A stretch of DNA of 64,000 bases from Parus major (Eukaryota; Chordata; Aves; Passeriformes; Paridae). This document shows, one piece after another, positions 38,044-51,047 of the stretch (within the stretch, counting starts at the first letter, position 1; the number at the start of each line of letters is the position of its first letter). The notes beneath the pieces are model-generated. The model was not told the origin of the DNA. It worked only from the letters and a program-made list of their open reading frames with translations, and made no database searches. Position numbers and translations under genes: made by a program. Where the stretch lies: positions 40,940,434 through 41,004,433 of the forward strand of contig NC_031773.1 in the NCBI RefSeq assembly GCF_001522545.3, read 5' to 3'.

Positions 38044-38773
38044 AAATTCTGCACCTTTAGCTCTCAGACTGAAGTTGGAAGCCTTGAAGAAGTTTGGCAT
38101 AGCACAGCTTATGCCAGACTCGTGCTGAGAAGTTCTGAGCTATGTGGAATGATGCTCTAAAAAGATAATTTCAATTAAGTTCTTCTTCTTTGTATTTCAA
38201 TCAGTCACATATTTTTTTCTCCTTGCTCAAGATATTGTTTTGCATCATCCTTGCCATATGGAAGAAAGGACTGGTGCTGTTCTAATCTGCTGCCATAAAA
38301 ATATGACATGTCTGTGTGATTTTTCAGGGTAGATTAAAACTGGGAATTCCCACTTTAAGGGGATTTTCAGCGTGTTGAATTTTGTTTTCTTTTTAATTTA
38401 GCAAGCTACAGTAGTGTCAGGTTTTCCTAAAAGTTAGAAGTCTCGTCAGAAATGGATTTGTACAATATATGTTTCATTAGTCTTTATAAAAACTGCTTCA
38501 GATTAAGATTTTATTATTATGGATATTTCAATTTATAAAAGTAAAATTTGATTTTTTTGGCCATTTAGATGCTGAAAATTTTCAGTGAGGAAAGAGTCTC
38601 AGAGACAGCATTACTGCTCTCACTGAGGTCCTCCTGGACTTCTGGGAACAGAACATGGCAAGAATATGAGTGCTTTTAGCAAATCCAACACTGTTTAGCA
38701 CAAGGAGTTATAAAATAAATACTGTGTAGATGGGAGCTGAGGGTAAGCATCTCTGCAGTGACAGTATCATCTA

Positions 38774-38863
38774 GGCTATGGTTTAGTGGTGAGCAGTGGT
38801 TCTGGGTTAATGGTTGGACTCAGTGATCTTAGAGATCTTTTCCAACCTCAATGATTCCATGAT
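38774..38863 (+). mobile_element. CR1-type LINE 3' end, forward orientation
   Basis: GGTTTAGTGGTGAGCA, TTCTGGGTTAATGGTTGGAC, CAGTGATCTTAGAGATC and TTTTCCAACCTCAATGATTC match the CR1 3' terminus, ending in the ATTCYATGAT repeat unit. It lies 0.7 kb from an oppositely oriented fragment. Confidence 0.88.
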
Positions 38864-41800
38864 CAGCTGCACCTGAGTTGCAAAGTGTGGTGGTGGAGGA
38901 GCCAGTGCAAGGGTTACTCTGCTGTCTGTCTGCCTAACAATATAAAATGGCAAGTGGATTTCCTTTGCTGAAGGATTTCCCTTGTTACTCCTGGTAATGG
39001 GACTAATACAGGTTATACCTAATTCCCCCAGAGGATTTAGGTATTGCTGTCCTACCTTCCCAGTACTCTGCTCTCTGAAGAAATGGGGTGGCTGTGGTGG
39101 CAGTGAGCCAGTGGTCCCCAGGCAGGTTCTCTGCTCCAGCTAACAAATCCTTTAGGAACTGGGCCGGTAGCACAACCTAGTGAGCTGGCACTTGAGGAAC
39201 AGCTGGCCTGGGTGTATGGTTCATGCTCCAATGGAGTCACACTGGAGACAGCCTGACTGTCTCTGTTCTGTCTTGGGAGGTGATCCTCTCCTGTCCCAGC
39301 CAGCTCTGTGTGAGCTGATGGGTTTGGGTCTAGCCCCACGGGGACACAGCCATCCTACTTCTTGCCTCATCTCTGGCAGCACTACAGGCAGGGCTGTGTT
39401 GTGCTTCCTACAAGCCAGGAACCCTGTCTGCTTTAAGCCATCACCTTGATGCACTGTTTGTCCCTCAGACAGCTCAGCAGCCTGGACACTGGGGTGGAAA
39501 CAGATTTGAGACCAACTGTCATCATTATTCCCCATAAGAATTAGACAAATTGGTTATTCTTACAGGGGCACTTAGGGTACAGGGGAGATTGGACTTTGCA
39601 TCACTGTGTTTACATGCTGAGGCCTGTACTGTGGCAGCCCAGCCACACATGGGGAAGTATTCTTACTCTTCCCATCTTCAATTCTTAATCAGACAGAAGC
39701 AAAGATGCAGAATATGAAATTATTTATTAGGGTATTATACCAGTATTTAAAAACAATGCAGCAAAAACTACAAATAGCATAGAACTTTATCCCCATATAT
39801 ATTGGATAAGATTTTATGGCAGCACAGGAACAGTTTCTGAGGCATTTGATATTGAAAGTACATCTTATGGCTGTCCCTGGTATGAAATTCAGAACATTTT
39901 CAAGGTTTGTTGGCAGTGCAAATGGCAAGTTACTGTGGACTAGATGAAGTGATGCTGCCACAAGTGGGACACGAAAGATGAGGAGGAAACAACAGCTCTC
40001 AGGGTTCAGATGGATGCACTCCACTGCAGCACAGGACAGTTGTATTTTGTTCAGTCCAAAATTGCTGGTAAGTTACCCAGAGTCATCGCTGAGTGAAATA
40101 AAGCTGAACTGATTACTAATCCTGTGTCTCTAGTCCTTTTCTCATAGTCTGAAGCTGTATGTCATAGCTCCAGGTTAAATGAACATAAATTAGGTACAGA
40201 GCTCAGAAGTGCAGATGACTGGGGAATCATATGTTAATGAGATAAAAATTGTATTTTTTCTCCCAAATGCATGTGAACTATTTAAAGAGAAATTTCCTTG
40301 GGGGAAAGACCATTTCTGAGAGTTTTTTTCCATTGTTTTTCAGCATCATTTCAGCCCAGTCAAGTAAGCCATGCTACCAGGAACAGGGTAATATCACCTG
40401 TGAGTGATGCAAAAGCAGCTGGAGAAGGAGATGAAGACAATCAAGGATTAGTTGTTGTGGCATTTTGGCAGAATATTGAGCTACCTCCTGAAGACAACCA
40501 AGCCATGTTCAACTGGAGTTGAGAGCTACTGCATGAGAGGGACAGGCAACTGGGGTAGATTCTCTTTCCCAGAAATGATCCTCTGGTAAAAGAGGACTAA
40601 TAACTATGAGGAGAAAAGAAATAGGGTTAATAAGGTAAATAAGGACAATATTAGTAAGGGACAGAAAATGCCAGGCCTTTTTATGATCCCCTGACTCCCT
40701 TGCCAAGCAGCTGTGTCCTGCTGCAGAAGGGTAATCCTGGACAGGCAGCAGCCAGCCACGGAAGGCATTTTAAGAGCAGGGTGTATATGATTTCAGTACT
40801 TCATCTCCAGGCCTTGGTGGAGGAAAAGAAGCAGAGAAAATGTCCTGATGGGTAGAAGCAGGCACAGATAGATGGGATATTCTTTCATCATAGTTTTTTA
40901 TGGTGTGGCACCTGGGCTGAACACATTCATTTGTAGTGCATTGCATGGTGTGTGAGCACTCAGCAGACATAGGCAGGTATCTGAAATCAAGGTATTCATG
41001 GAGATCAGGAGCAGAATGACCTAAATGTGATCACAAATAAGCTTTAGTGTTGCACTGCAGGACAGTAACTCCCACACTGAAGCAAAGAGGGGGTTTGAAG
41101 GTGTGGGCTGCTGGCTTTGTGCACTGTGGCAAGGACCTACACACTGATGTTTATAAAACATCCTAAAGAGTGTCTGCGAAAAGCACTGGGGTTCAGCAAG
41201 GGCTGACTAGCTCTCCAGCACATTGCATTTCAATTTAGGGAGTGAGGCACCTGAATTGGGCTTGGGCAACCAGCTGCAGTTCAAACCTTGTTGGTTGTGC
41301 CAGGCTACACCTGTGAAGATTTAGCTTGAGCAAAGTACTGTGCTGAGGCTACCACAGCCTGGACAGCCTTTGCTGGTGGGACTTTCTGAAGAGAGTGGAA
41401 AAATACTAAGCTGGACAAGAAGGGAAAGCAAGGAGGAGAGATTGAAAACTATTCTGTAAAGAACCCAACTATGGAAAATTGCCTAGAAACAAATTTCCTG
41501 AGAGCAAATTCTTGCACGTGAAACGCTGTACTGTGATAGGGGGTCAAAAAAAATTATTATTGACTTTGCAGGTGAATGACTGAAGTGCCAACATGAGAAA
41601 ATGAGCTCTTGGTTTGCCACAGAGGTATTTGCTAAGCTTTCATGTGTTGAGCAACAGGAATGTAAAACCTCTTTCAGTGCGGTGACAAGAGGCATCAGAG
41701 CAGTAGGAGTACTCGTCTGAATTAAAAATCAACTTTTGCTAGACTGGTGTTCCTGGCAGGTTGCACCTGCTTCCCACCCTATGCCTTGCTGCCACTCTGT

Positions 41801-44278
41801 CTGGAGCAACGTGCTCTTAACAATAGCTGGTGGCTGGAAGGTACAGCGTGTGCTGCATGCTCATTTCCCCTTCCTCCCACCCTGATTGTTATTGCAGCAG
41901 GCGGGAGCAAGAAGGGCTCTTTAACACCATTAAGCTGTGAGAAACCCTGACAGTGAGGACCTGACTTCATGCAATATGAAGTTGAAGAAAAATATTTAAA
42001 GAGAGAAGATGCCTTCCTGTAAGTACTTTGTACTGTAAAGTGCATGTATATACACAAACACATGCACACGCATCCGGGAGGAGGTGCGTGTCCGTGGGGG
42101 GAAATCCTGCCTGCACCGCTCAGTGAACAAATTCCCACTGGCCTTGGCAGAGCAAAGCTTCAGCGGCTCTCTGAGCATGTGGGAGACCTTGTGCAAGCGC
42201 TCAGCCAGGCACACTGGGAGCATTTTACTCACTGTAGTACTGGGGGGTGCCCCTGGGCCATACTGGCAGCGCACTGGGATAGAGCTGGGGCAGGAGAGCC
42301 TGCCCTCAAGCCAAGCCCCACTCCACATGCCCTGCTGGCACAGCTTCCTACCTCACATCTGGGCTGGGGCAGCTCTGCCTTGCAACTCATAGGAGCTCTG
42401 CCAGGGAGTGACCTGCCCACCTCAAGGGACTGGCAGGGGTCTTTGGTTGCCTCTTTGGTTTTGGCTTGGGGACTTTTCCATTTTTTTTTTATTTTTTCCC
42501 CTCATTGTTTGTCTTCTAACATGAGTTTGAATTAATCTAAAAGTTGGTGAACTGCCTTCATTTAGTCTGTTCCCAAAATAGGTAGAATAGTTTTTGAGGG
42601 TCAATTAGAAAGGCCAGTAAACCCTTGGATAACCCTGACACTACATTCACTGATTTCATCTAGCTTATTTTACCCTTGGGTCCACCTTTGGGAAGGCAGA
42701 AACTCAAGAAACCTACAACTGACTTTAGTGGTTACTGTCTTGAAAACCACTATTTTAAGGTTGATTATAGTTCTGTTCCAGCGAATTTTTTTCAACTGTT
42801 TTGAAATTGTGCAGCTCTAAGCATCTTTCAGTGATAATATAGATGGAAATTTAAGATACCAACATAATGAACATAAATCTGGGTTTCCTTAGGTACCATT
42901 TGGAGATCCATTAAAAGCAATTCAGGGCAGCAAGGTTTAAAGACCTGCTCTAGTATGTTTAGCTAGAGTGTGCCAAAAGTGGCTATTTTCACCTCAATCC
43001 CTGCAAGCAGTGAGCCAGCCACCTGATTTTAGTAACAGAAAATGAGTGTTTATAACTATCATTTTCTAATAGCTGGATTCTCATTTTTTTTGTCCTTCTC
43101 TTGCACCACAGGTATCACAAACCAGCATCCCCATGTGTGACAAGCAGTTAGCTGCCACCTTCATCCTGACTGCCCATTCCAGCTCTTGGAGCATGGAATT
43201 AGGTGGCCCCCAAAACCAGAGCTGTGATTCCTGCAGGAAAGCATTCTGTATCCATGCCCAGGACCAGATCTGGGGCAGTATGCCAAGCTCTTCTGACAAT
43301 TTGGCCTAAACTGTAATTACCAGGACTGGTGGCTGCCTGCTGCTGAAAATCTGCTGCAATATTATGGGTGCTGAACATTTGAACAATCCCAAGATACAGG
43401 CCAGCCAGTCAGGACAGTGCTGCCTTGGTTTGAGGGTGACATGAAGGACAGCAGAACAGGCTGCTTGTGAAGGAAAGCAAAAAGGTGTTCAGAGTAAGAG
43501 ACACTGTTTATTCAAGACTCCAAATATCTGGTGAAACCAAACCAGGAGTCTTACTGAAAAATGTCAACCATACCTAATTTTATGTAACAAGTAAAAAGTA
43601 CTAAATCACTTTCACAACAGTCTGAGGTACCTTCAAGACTATCATGTCCTCAGTTCCTGTGGAAGAGATTTGAACCTAGAACCTTCCAGCTGCTCTAGAT
43701 AAACATCCTTGCTTCCATGCAGAGCTGGGTTCTCTTGGCCATGCTCTGCATTTCACTGGACAAGCTGGGAACATTGCAAGTTGATGAAGAAGAAAAACTG
43801 CTGAACTACTTTGGAGCTCTTAGTGGTGAAATTCATTACAATTTAATTTTTTTTTTCCATTCATTTTAAAGCTGTGTATGAACTCCTTCAGAATGTCATT
43901 ATCATCTGGTTTTTAATTTTTTTTTCCATATTCTAAACACTCTCTGCTTGGCACACCCTGTATAGGGAAGTTTGTACAGGATAACACATAAAGGATTGTG
44001 GTAACCACTCTATAAAGATGTAAATTGCAGACATTCCCACAGTACCTACAAACTATATTCTGTCAAATTTACCTTCAAACAGTGATGTCAGCTGCCCCCA
44101 AGCATGTCTGGATGACCCCACATGTGTTAGCAATACACTGCAATGGCACACATGTGTTCCCACACAGCCCATCCCTGCACTGGCGGCACAGGTTTCTTTG
44201 TTCAGAATCATATTATGCATGTGTTTGTTATTCCTGTTTCTGCTTCCCCAGCTTTCCTTTGATGTAAATTTAATACTA

Positions 44279-44308
44279 CTTTTTTCTTTTTTTTTTCTTT
44301 TTTTTCCC
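44279..44308. repeat. T/C-rich low-complexity tract
   Basis: T runs broken by single C over about 30 nt. Confidence 0.85.
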
Positions 44309-47300
44309 CTGTCGTTATTTGAAACAGAAACTCCAGGACAATAGCAGCATCAAATATTTGATATAGGAAAAATGTTAGGCAGTTTGTCACACTTCTTCTG
44401 CAAGTCTAAGCCATAATAAAAAATACATATTTCTCAGAAGAAAAATAATAGGCTTGACATTTTTCCAGGAGCTACAGACTTGGAGTTTGAGTCAGGTTGT
44501 GATGCCATGGCACAGAGCTGGCCAAAGTCTACTGCAGAGCGTTTGTGTCAGGGGTGCCAGGAGGAGACTGATTGCCTACAACACTGTTAGACACATTTTA
44601 TTTGAAGTGGGCATTGGCTTGTAAGTTCCTTGCAAATCCTATACTGTGCCACACACAGTTTTGGAAGATGAGTGGAAAGACTTATGTGAAGGATGAGAAA
44701 GATGCTTAGCCTTAAGCTTTGCATTCCTCTTTAAATGTTTCTGAGCAACACCTTCACCTGTTATTAGCTTTCACAGTGTATGAAGATCATGCTGCTCAGT
44801 GCTTAACCTTTAAACAAAATTTCTGTGACTGCTGGCCCTGGTTCCCAAAGCGACTGTGAGAAATGAACAGGACAGATGGAAGCAGCCTTTCCCAGTGGAT
44901 GCTACAGAATATTTCTGTAATGATTTAAAGCCATGTTAAACAATATTTTGTTCACATTCAAATGCAGAGCATCCCAAGATGCTGCATGAGACAGGGGAGA
45001 GAGCTGAAATTGCTTTTGTGGTGATGCTGGGCACAATTAAAAGCTCATGTCTGAATCTTACATCTATCAAACTGCTGTACAACAAGGGAAATAGCTCCCT
45101 AAGTAGCTTTTTACAAAACACTGAATATACTACCATAACAATAAAACCTAACTATCCAGCTGCTGGTGAATTATGTACATGTGGTACTGTGTCCATCATG
45201 TCTCCTCTCCCCCCTTTAATCCATCCCTTTCTGCTGCTGGAAAATAGCAAAGGTCCTCCAAGGAGCAGCTGAAAAGTTTAATAAAAGTAAATCAGTGCTG
45301 CTTAATCTGTTTTTGTGAGCTGGCTTCACTTTTTCTGAAAATCATGATTGTTCCTTTGGCCAAGTTCAGTGTAAAGTGAGAGCTTTTAGTGTGGCCCCAA
45401 AAGAGGGGAGAAAGAAGCCAGTTGCTGTCTTCTCTTTTGACATGGGAAATAAAGGCAAATGTGTGAAGGTATTAGAGCCCCACTGCAGAGCAGGAAGAGG
45501 AAAACAAATGACACTACGCCATATGCCCGTAATCCCAATTAAAATGCATTCAAATTCATTTCTCTTCTCCTCAGCTTCCCTTTTCCACACCAGTGAACAA
45601 GCATGTTTGACAACAGAGTGTGGGAATTTCTAGTTCACTGAGCAGGTTTCCTTTCTCTTTGCCCCTGCATCTACCTGAGGCTGCAGCACCAAACCCTCAC
45701 CATGTGCTTTAAAGCAAGCCCTGTCCCCCTTCACCACACAGCCAGGCATTGCACACATTGCCAAGGACTCCAAGGGACCATATAGAGAAGCACCTGTAGA
45801 CACAGCTTGAGGTTAAGCATGCTCAGTGGCCATGCTGGGCTTTGCAAGAAACCAAACCTTTTAGGCTCCCTGATGATGCTGTGCTTAACTCAGCACTTTT
45901 CCAGGCATGGAGCTTCCTGTGCTTGAGCACCACAGCAGAAGAAGCATTGAGAAGGTGAGAAGGACCTTCTGCCTTCAACAGGCATGGAGAAGCAGGCACA
46001 GCAGCCAAGGTGAGACCTTCTCAGTGCCACTGCTGAAGAAGGGGGCAGGGGGAAAATGCTGCAGGGTGCTTAGAAGACTGGAAAATACCTTGGAGTCAGT
46101 GGGGATGTGAATACATGAGAGGAAGGCAGTATGAGCTACTATTAGAGGCTGAATGGATAGAGATGGGAGGGAATGTTAGTGCGGCAAATCAACCTGCAAG
46201 CACCAAAATTATTTTGAAAAATGCAAAAGGATGCACTCGCCATTATAAAATCAAATAGGAAGAGCAACAAACAAACATGGTCTATGATGCATAAAACCAC
46301 TGTTAGATAGCAGAATCCTCTTCTGAGGCAGGAGAACAGGCAACTTCATCTGCAGCTTTCTCATTCCTATTTTTCACAAGGTCCTTCCTTGTCCTCTTCA
46401 TCTTCCCATTGACATAAAAGCTATTGACTGGACCTATAAGCACAGCATTGTTTTTCATTGTCTCTTGATTTAAACTCTGTTGCTTTCTTCCTTGTAGGGT
46501 ATCTTAAAGCTCAGTGAGAATTCAAAACACTTCCTTATAACTTTGCAGTCTCCAGGTTTTGGGTTTTACATCCCCCTCCTTGCCAGCTTCTTCAGATCTC
46601 CATCCCACTGCTTCCTACACAGCAGTACAGCTGCCAGGCTGATGATACAGATGCAGAGATAAAATTCAAGTTTCAAAAGTTGGCTTAGTAAAAGGATTTA
46701 AACATACAGTTCCAGATAGTTGCCTCGTGCATTTTCTTTATGCTTCTAGATTCACCATATTGATCTTTGCCTCTTGAAAAGGTGAAGAAATCAGCAACAC
46801 AAACAGGGTGTTAACCTCCATGCTCACTCATGCCACAGGGAAAGTGAGCAGTTGGGGAAAATACCGAGCAAGTGGCTCAGTCATCGTTTATTCGAACGAG
46901 AGGCTGCTCTGCAAAGTGCTAGGAAACAGGATCTAATGGACCAGAGCCATTTCTTCCCTCTGCCTTAAGCCTGACTTCTCCCAGCTCTGACATCTCCTCA
47001 GTCCTTCTCCAGACTTCTCAGTGTCTTGTCCAGTCCCCAGCCACTCTGTGTTTACCAGATCTACTCTTTCATCTCCTTACCCCAGTCTCATCCCCATGCT
47101 GAGCTAGTCTTGGTGCCACTGGATTCACATTTGGTCTGGCCTGGCTCATTTGCCATGACAGCTTTCAGCGAGCTGCCTGCCTGTGTTCTCAGAAATGTCT
47201 CCTGCACCAGTTATTTCCCATCAGCTGTTTTTACACTTTCTGATGCTAGAAATGCTCCAGCAAAGGTCTAAAGGGGGAGGTCATGTATTATGGTATTCTT

Positions 47301-49578
47301 TAAAAAGGCAGAGAATTTCTAGAAAATTTCATCCCAAAAAGGATACCTAGTATGGAAAATTTTGTGCAAACCTTGGGAAATGGGTGCAAACAGCCTCTTG
47401 CAAGAAGAAATGCAGGAAAGAAGGGCTATTTGTGGCACACCAAGTCTTTGACTGAAGTAATTATATGAGCTCTTGTCCACTGCTTTCCTAACCAGGAATA
47501 AGAGCTCCCAAATTAGTTAAGTGATTCTCTATGTCAAGCCATATTAGCACTGTAGGAACTGTAATATTTACTTAAAATCCTCTTATGGACAATGTCCTGA
47601 TTGAAACTGGATTCCATAGATGTCGCAAACAATGTCATTATTATACAGCTTGTCATACCATGACAACTGGCAGAAGTGAGCTTGCTAATTGCCATGCCAC
47701 TTTGAAAATGTGCCTACACCTCTGTCACCCACCATAACTTCTTAATGGCTGCTTGGACAGGTTTCTACCCAACAGGATTGGTACTGATGCTTCAGGCCAA
47801 TGGAAAGAAACACGTCAACATGAGGAAGGTTTCTCCTGGCATACGCCAAGGTTATGCCTATGGCCACTTTTTGCTGTGTGACTGTGAAGACCGTGCTGGC
47901 TCTGTCATGTGAGGTAACCAGGAGAGAAATCTGCAACAAGGCACAACATTTTGAGGTTGCCTCATGATATTCAGGGTTTGACAGGCCCATTGTTTGTACA
48001 GCACTAATACCAAATTTATGTTTTTGGGAAACTCCACCCGTAACTGATCCAGAAAACTTCCTGATATGCCCAACTAGACTGCAGCCAAGTGCAGTAATTG
48101 TAGGTTGTAAAATAATTTTTCAGACGAAAAGGACGGAGAGAAGAGGTGAAGACACAGAGAAGAGATAAGCAAAGAACTGATGGGCTACAGAAGGACAGAC
48201 AATATAGGCATGACAAATATTAGTGCAGGAGGAGGCAGAGCTTGTTGGTCCATTTGTGAAGACTGTACAACCAAATTATTAGAGGTTGCATTTAAGCAGA
48301 ATAGGGTTCATACTTTTCCTCTCCCTGTCTCTTCATTGTCTCTTCCTCTTATACCCTGAAAACTTGAAGCCTCTTCTCCTTGGAAGTTTCAGAGTCTGGC
48401 AGGACTTAAAACATTGCCTAGAAAATTACACTGGAGCACATAACTTTCTTTCCTATTTCTTTCTATAGCTCCTGGTCATGCTGTGACAGTAATACAAGGC
48501 TGATCTTGTTGGTTGTGCCAGCCTCTTGAGCAATCCACTTTTGGATGTAATGGGTCACTGATTGAGAAACTAAAACTAAGAGATGAGATGAACTAAAAAT
48601 GAGATACTCTAATGCTTAAAGAGAATATTAAAATGATGCTTGCAGTTGGATTTTGTTGTTTGGTAACACCAAGACCAAGCCAACTTCAGAGGTTAAATCA
48701 CCAGATCTTCATGTTGACCAAATGCTTCTTCTCAGGCAAATGCTTTTCTAAGCCAATTAACATACTTATGGATGCTTATGGACTGAAGTTAAAAAACAAG
48801 TATAGGGTGTTGTTAGAGGGTAAGAGTTTGGAGGACGAAGGCAGATGAAGGTGACTGCCTATGACATGAGCCCTAAGGTGGAAGGGAAGTGACCTGCCTT
48901 CCACAGCATGCTTCACCCACTGAGCCCCCAGAATCCCAGAACATGCCTGCACAAGGCTCTGTCCTCAGATCACCCCACATTAAAGAGAAGGAATGAAACA
49001 TCAGCACCCTCAGGTGATTCAGACTGAAGTGCAGAGAAATATCTCTGGCTCTAAGGGAAGATGGAGCAGATAAACCAGGGAGCAGCAGCCAAACCACCAG
49101 AAGATGGGCACCAAGGTGGTTTTCTAGAATATATCTCTGTGTCTAAGGTCCCAAGAAACCATCTCATGTCCACAATTCCAGCAGCCAGAGTGACCAGAAG
49201 ACAGTCAGCCTCTGTCCCAGAAATTGGCCTGCAAGAGGTGAGTGAAGGAGACAGTGCTGAAGGGCACTGCTAGCATGGAGAAACCAAAAGGCATTTGGAC
49301 ATTTTAGAAAATAGAAGAGGCAATATTGGCACTGGGAGCTCTCCTGAAAATGCTCAGAAATGAAGTTCAGTGCGATATGAAAAATATTTTACTTCCAAGG
49401 CAGTCTAGCTGGAGCAGCTTCTCAGGAAGGGAGGAAAGCTGCCATGGGTCTCCCACATAAAGAAACATGGGACTGGGGTATGCAAGGTCCTTACTATCAA
49501 AATGTCTAATTCAGGACAATCAGAAAAAGCCAAGCAGAGCCAATGTGTATTTCTGTCAAGACCTTTTCCCTCTAATTT

Positions 49579-49595
49579 AAAAAAAAAAAAAAAAA
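49579..49595. repeat. A17 tract
   Basis: Homopolymer in intergenic DNA. Confidence 0.95.
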
Positions 49596-51029
49596 GTAAA
49601 AGAAGTCAGGAAGAATGACAGGTTCAGCCCAGAGCCATCCTGGAGCCATGGAGCCTGGAGGGCTGCCAGGCAAGCTGGCAGGAAGTCAGGCGGGCTTGTG
49701 ATGGAAACCTGCCCTGTGTTTCATCGGAAATTCATTCAAACAGAGACGCTTCTCCAAAACATTTTGCTTACGACAAACCGGCATTCTCTGACAAAAACCT
49801 GGGCTGACAGAAACCTCCCAGCCCCTGTTTCTGATGGCATAATCATTCCTTACATAATAAAAAAGAAAAAAAAAATAAGGAAGAGGAAAGAAACTGGGTG
49901 TGTCATAGCTAACATTAACGGGCTACAATATATATAGTCTTGTAAGTGACTCCTTATATGGAGCAAATCTAAAATGAAGCTCTCAGGTATTTCAGTCTGA
50001 TCTTCCACAAGTACTGAAGGCTCAGCTTTGTTACCCTACAGTGTACACAAATACAGAAGTAATGGTGAGATTTTGGGTGAAGATGGAGTGATGTTACTGT
50101 ATCCATCGTCTTTCCTTTCTGATTAGCATTTTTCAGATACTGCAGGTTGTTAGTTATTAATTCCTCCTTGTTCCTACCAAGTCCATTAGATAGGAAAATA
50201 TTGATAACTTCTCCTCTGCAGATTCTGTAACAAGGGCATATTTCTCTCACTTTGAAATTACTAACTAAAACATTTAGAGAAAAGAGAGAAATGTAGAAAA
50301 TATACACACAACATGGAATACCTGGATGGTTGACAGCGTTTTTCTTCATCAAATAAAAAAAGACATGATGAGGGATATTTCCTCTTTTATGGTTTTGAAT
50401 GATACTGGAAAACTCTCTTGGTCTAGCATCTCTCCCGAAGGAGTTCCCAAAAGGCTGTAGGAGGAGGTCTGCATACAAACTGGGGACCTAGTCCTGCATT
50501 CTCTTCATTTACCTGAGAACCACAGCCAGTTGTGAAATAAATAGCAAAGTACCCTTTTAAACTAACCAGAAGCTCAAGTTAAGCGGCTGCATTTATTTTT
50601 CGTGTACCTTTAAAGGAAACAGACATCAGCTGCAATTCAAATTTTCTTTCTTTGCCCCCCAGTTATGTGAACACAGTGCAGAAGATTAAGACATTTCCAG
50701 CATGTAAATTCAATCATGTGAGAAGTCCCACTGATTTCAGGCAGTGACTTCCTATTGAGTCAGCAAAGCACTTATGCCTGTGTGTGATTTTAAGATGACT
50801 AATCTCCTTGGCTGCGCCCGCACTGGCGGGGAGGTACATCGGCAGGATGTCCTGCGGCCCTGGTCCTCGGCAGACACCCTGGCTGTGTCCTGCCTCTGCT
50901 TTGGGACAGTGTGACCACGAGTTCCCACATGCTGTGCCTTCTTCCCTGTGCCCAGAGCCAGCAAGAAGTGCACTGTCCTTTGTGAGAGTCTGCAGCCAGG
51001 CTGACAGGGGGATGCTTGGGGGGGCATCG

Positions 51030-51047
51030 CTGCTGCTGCTGCTGCTG
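51030..51047. repeat. CTG trinucleotide repeat (six units)
   Basis: Six perfect CTG units inside a locally GC-rich patch of an AT-rich region. The long open frames that cross it on both strands come from this composition. Confidence 0.93.

Noticed and set aside
43640..43720. Possible SINE with B-box-like GGTTCAAATCT on the minus strand (43666-43676)
   Set aside because: No matching A box found at the expected distance, so a single near-B box is too weak.
49969..50478. 169-codon minus-strand frame
   Set aside because: Longest frame in the distal intergenic region, but it has no recognised motif, lacks CpG or promoter context, and a single frame of this length is expected by chance in 64 kb.
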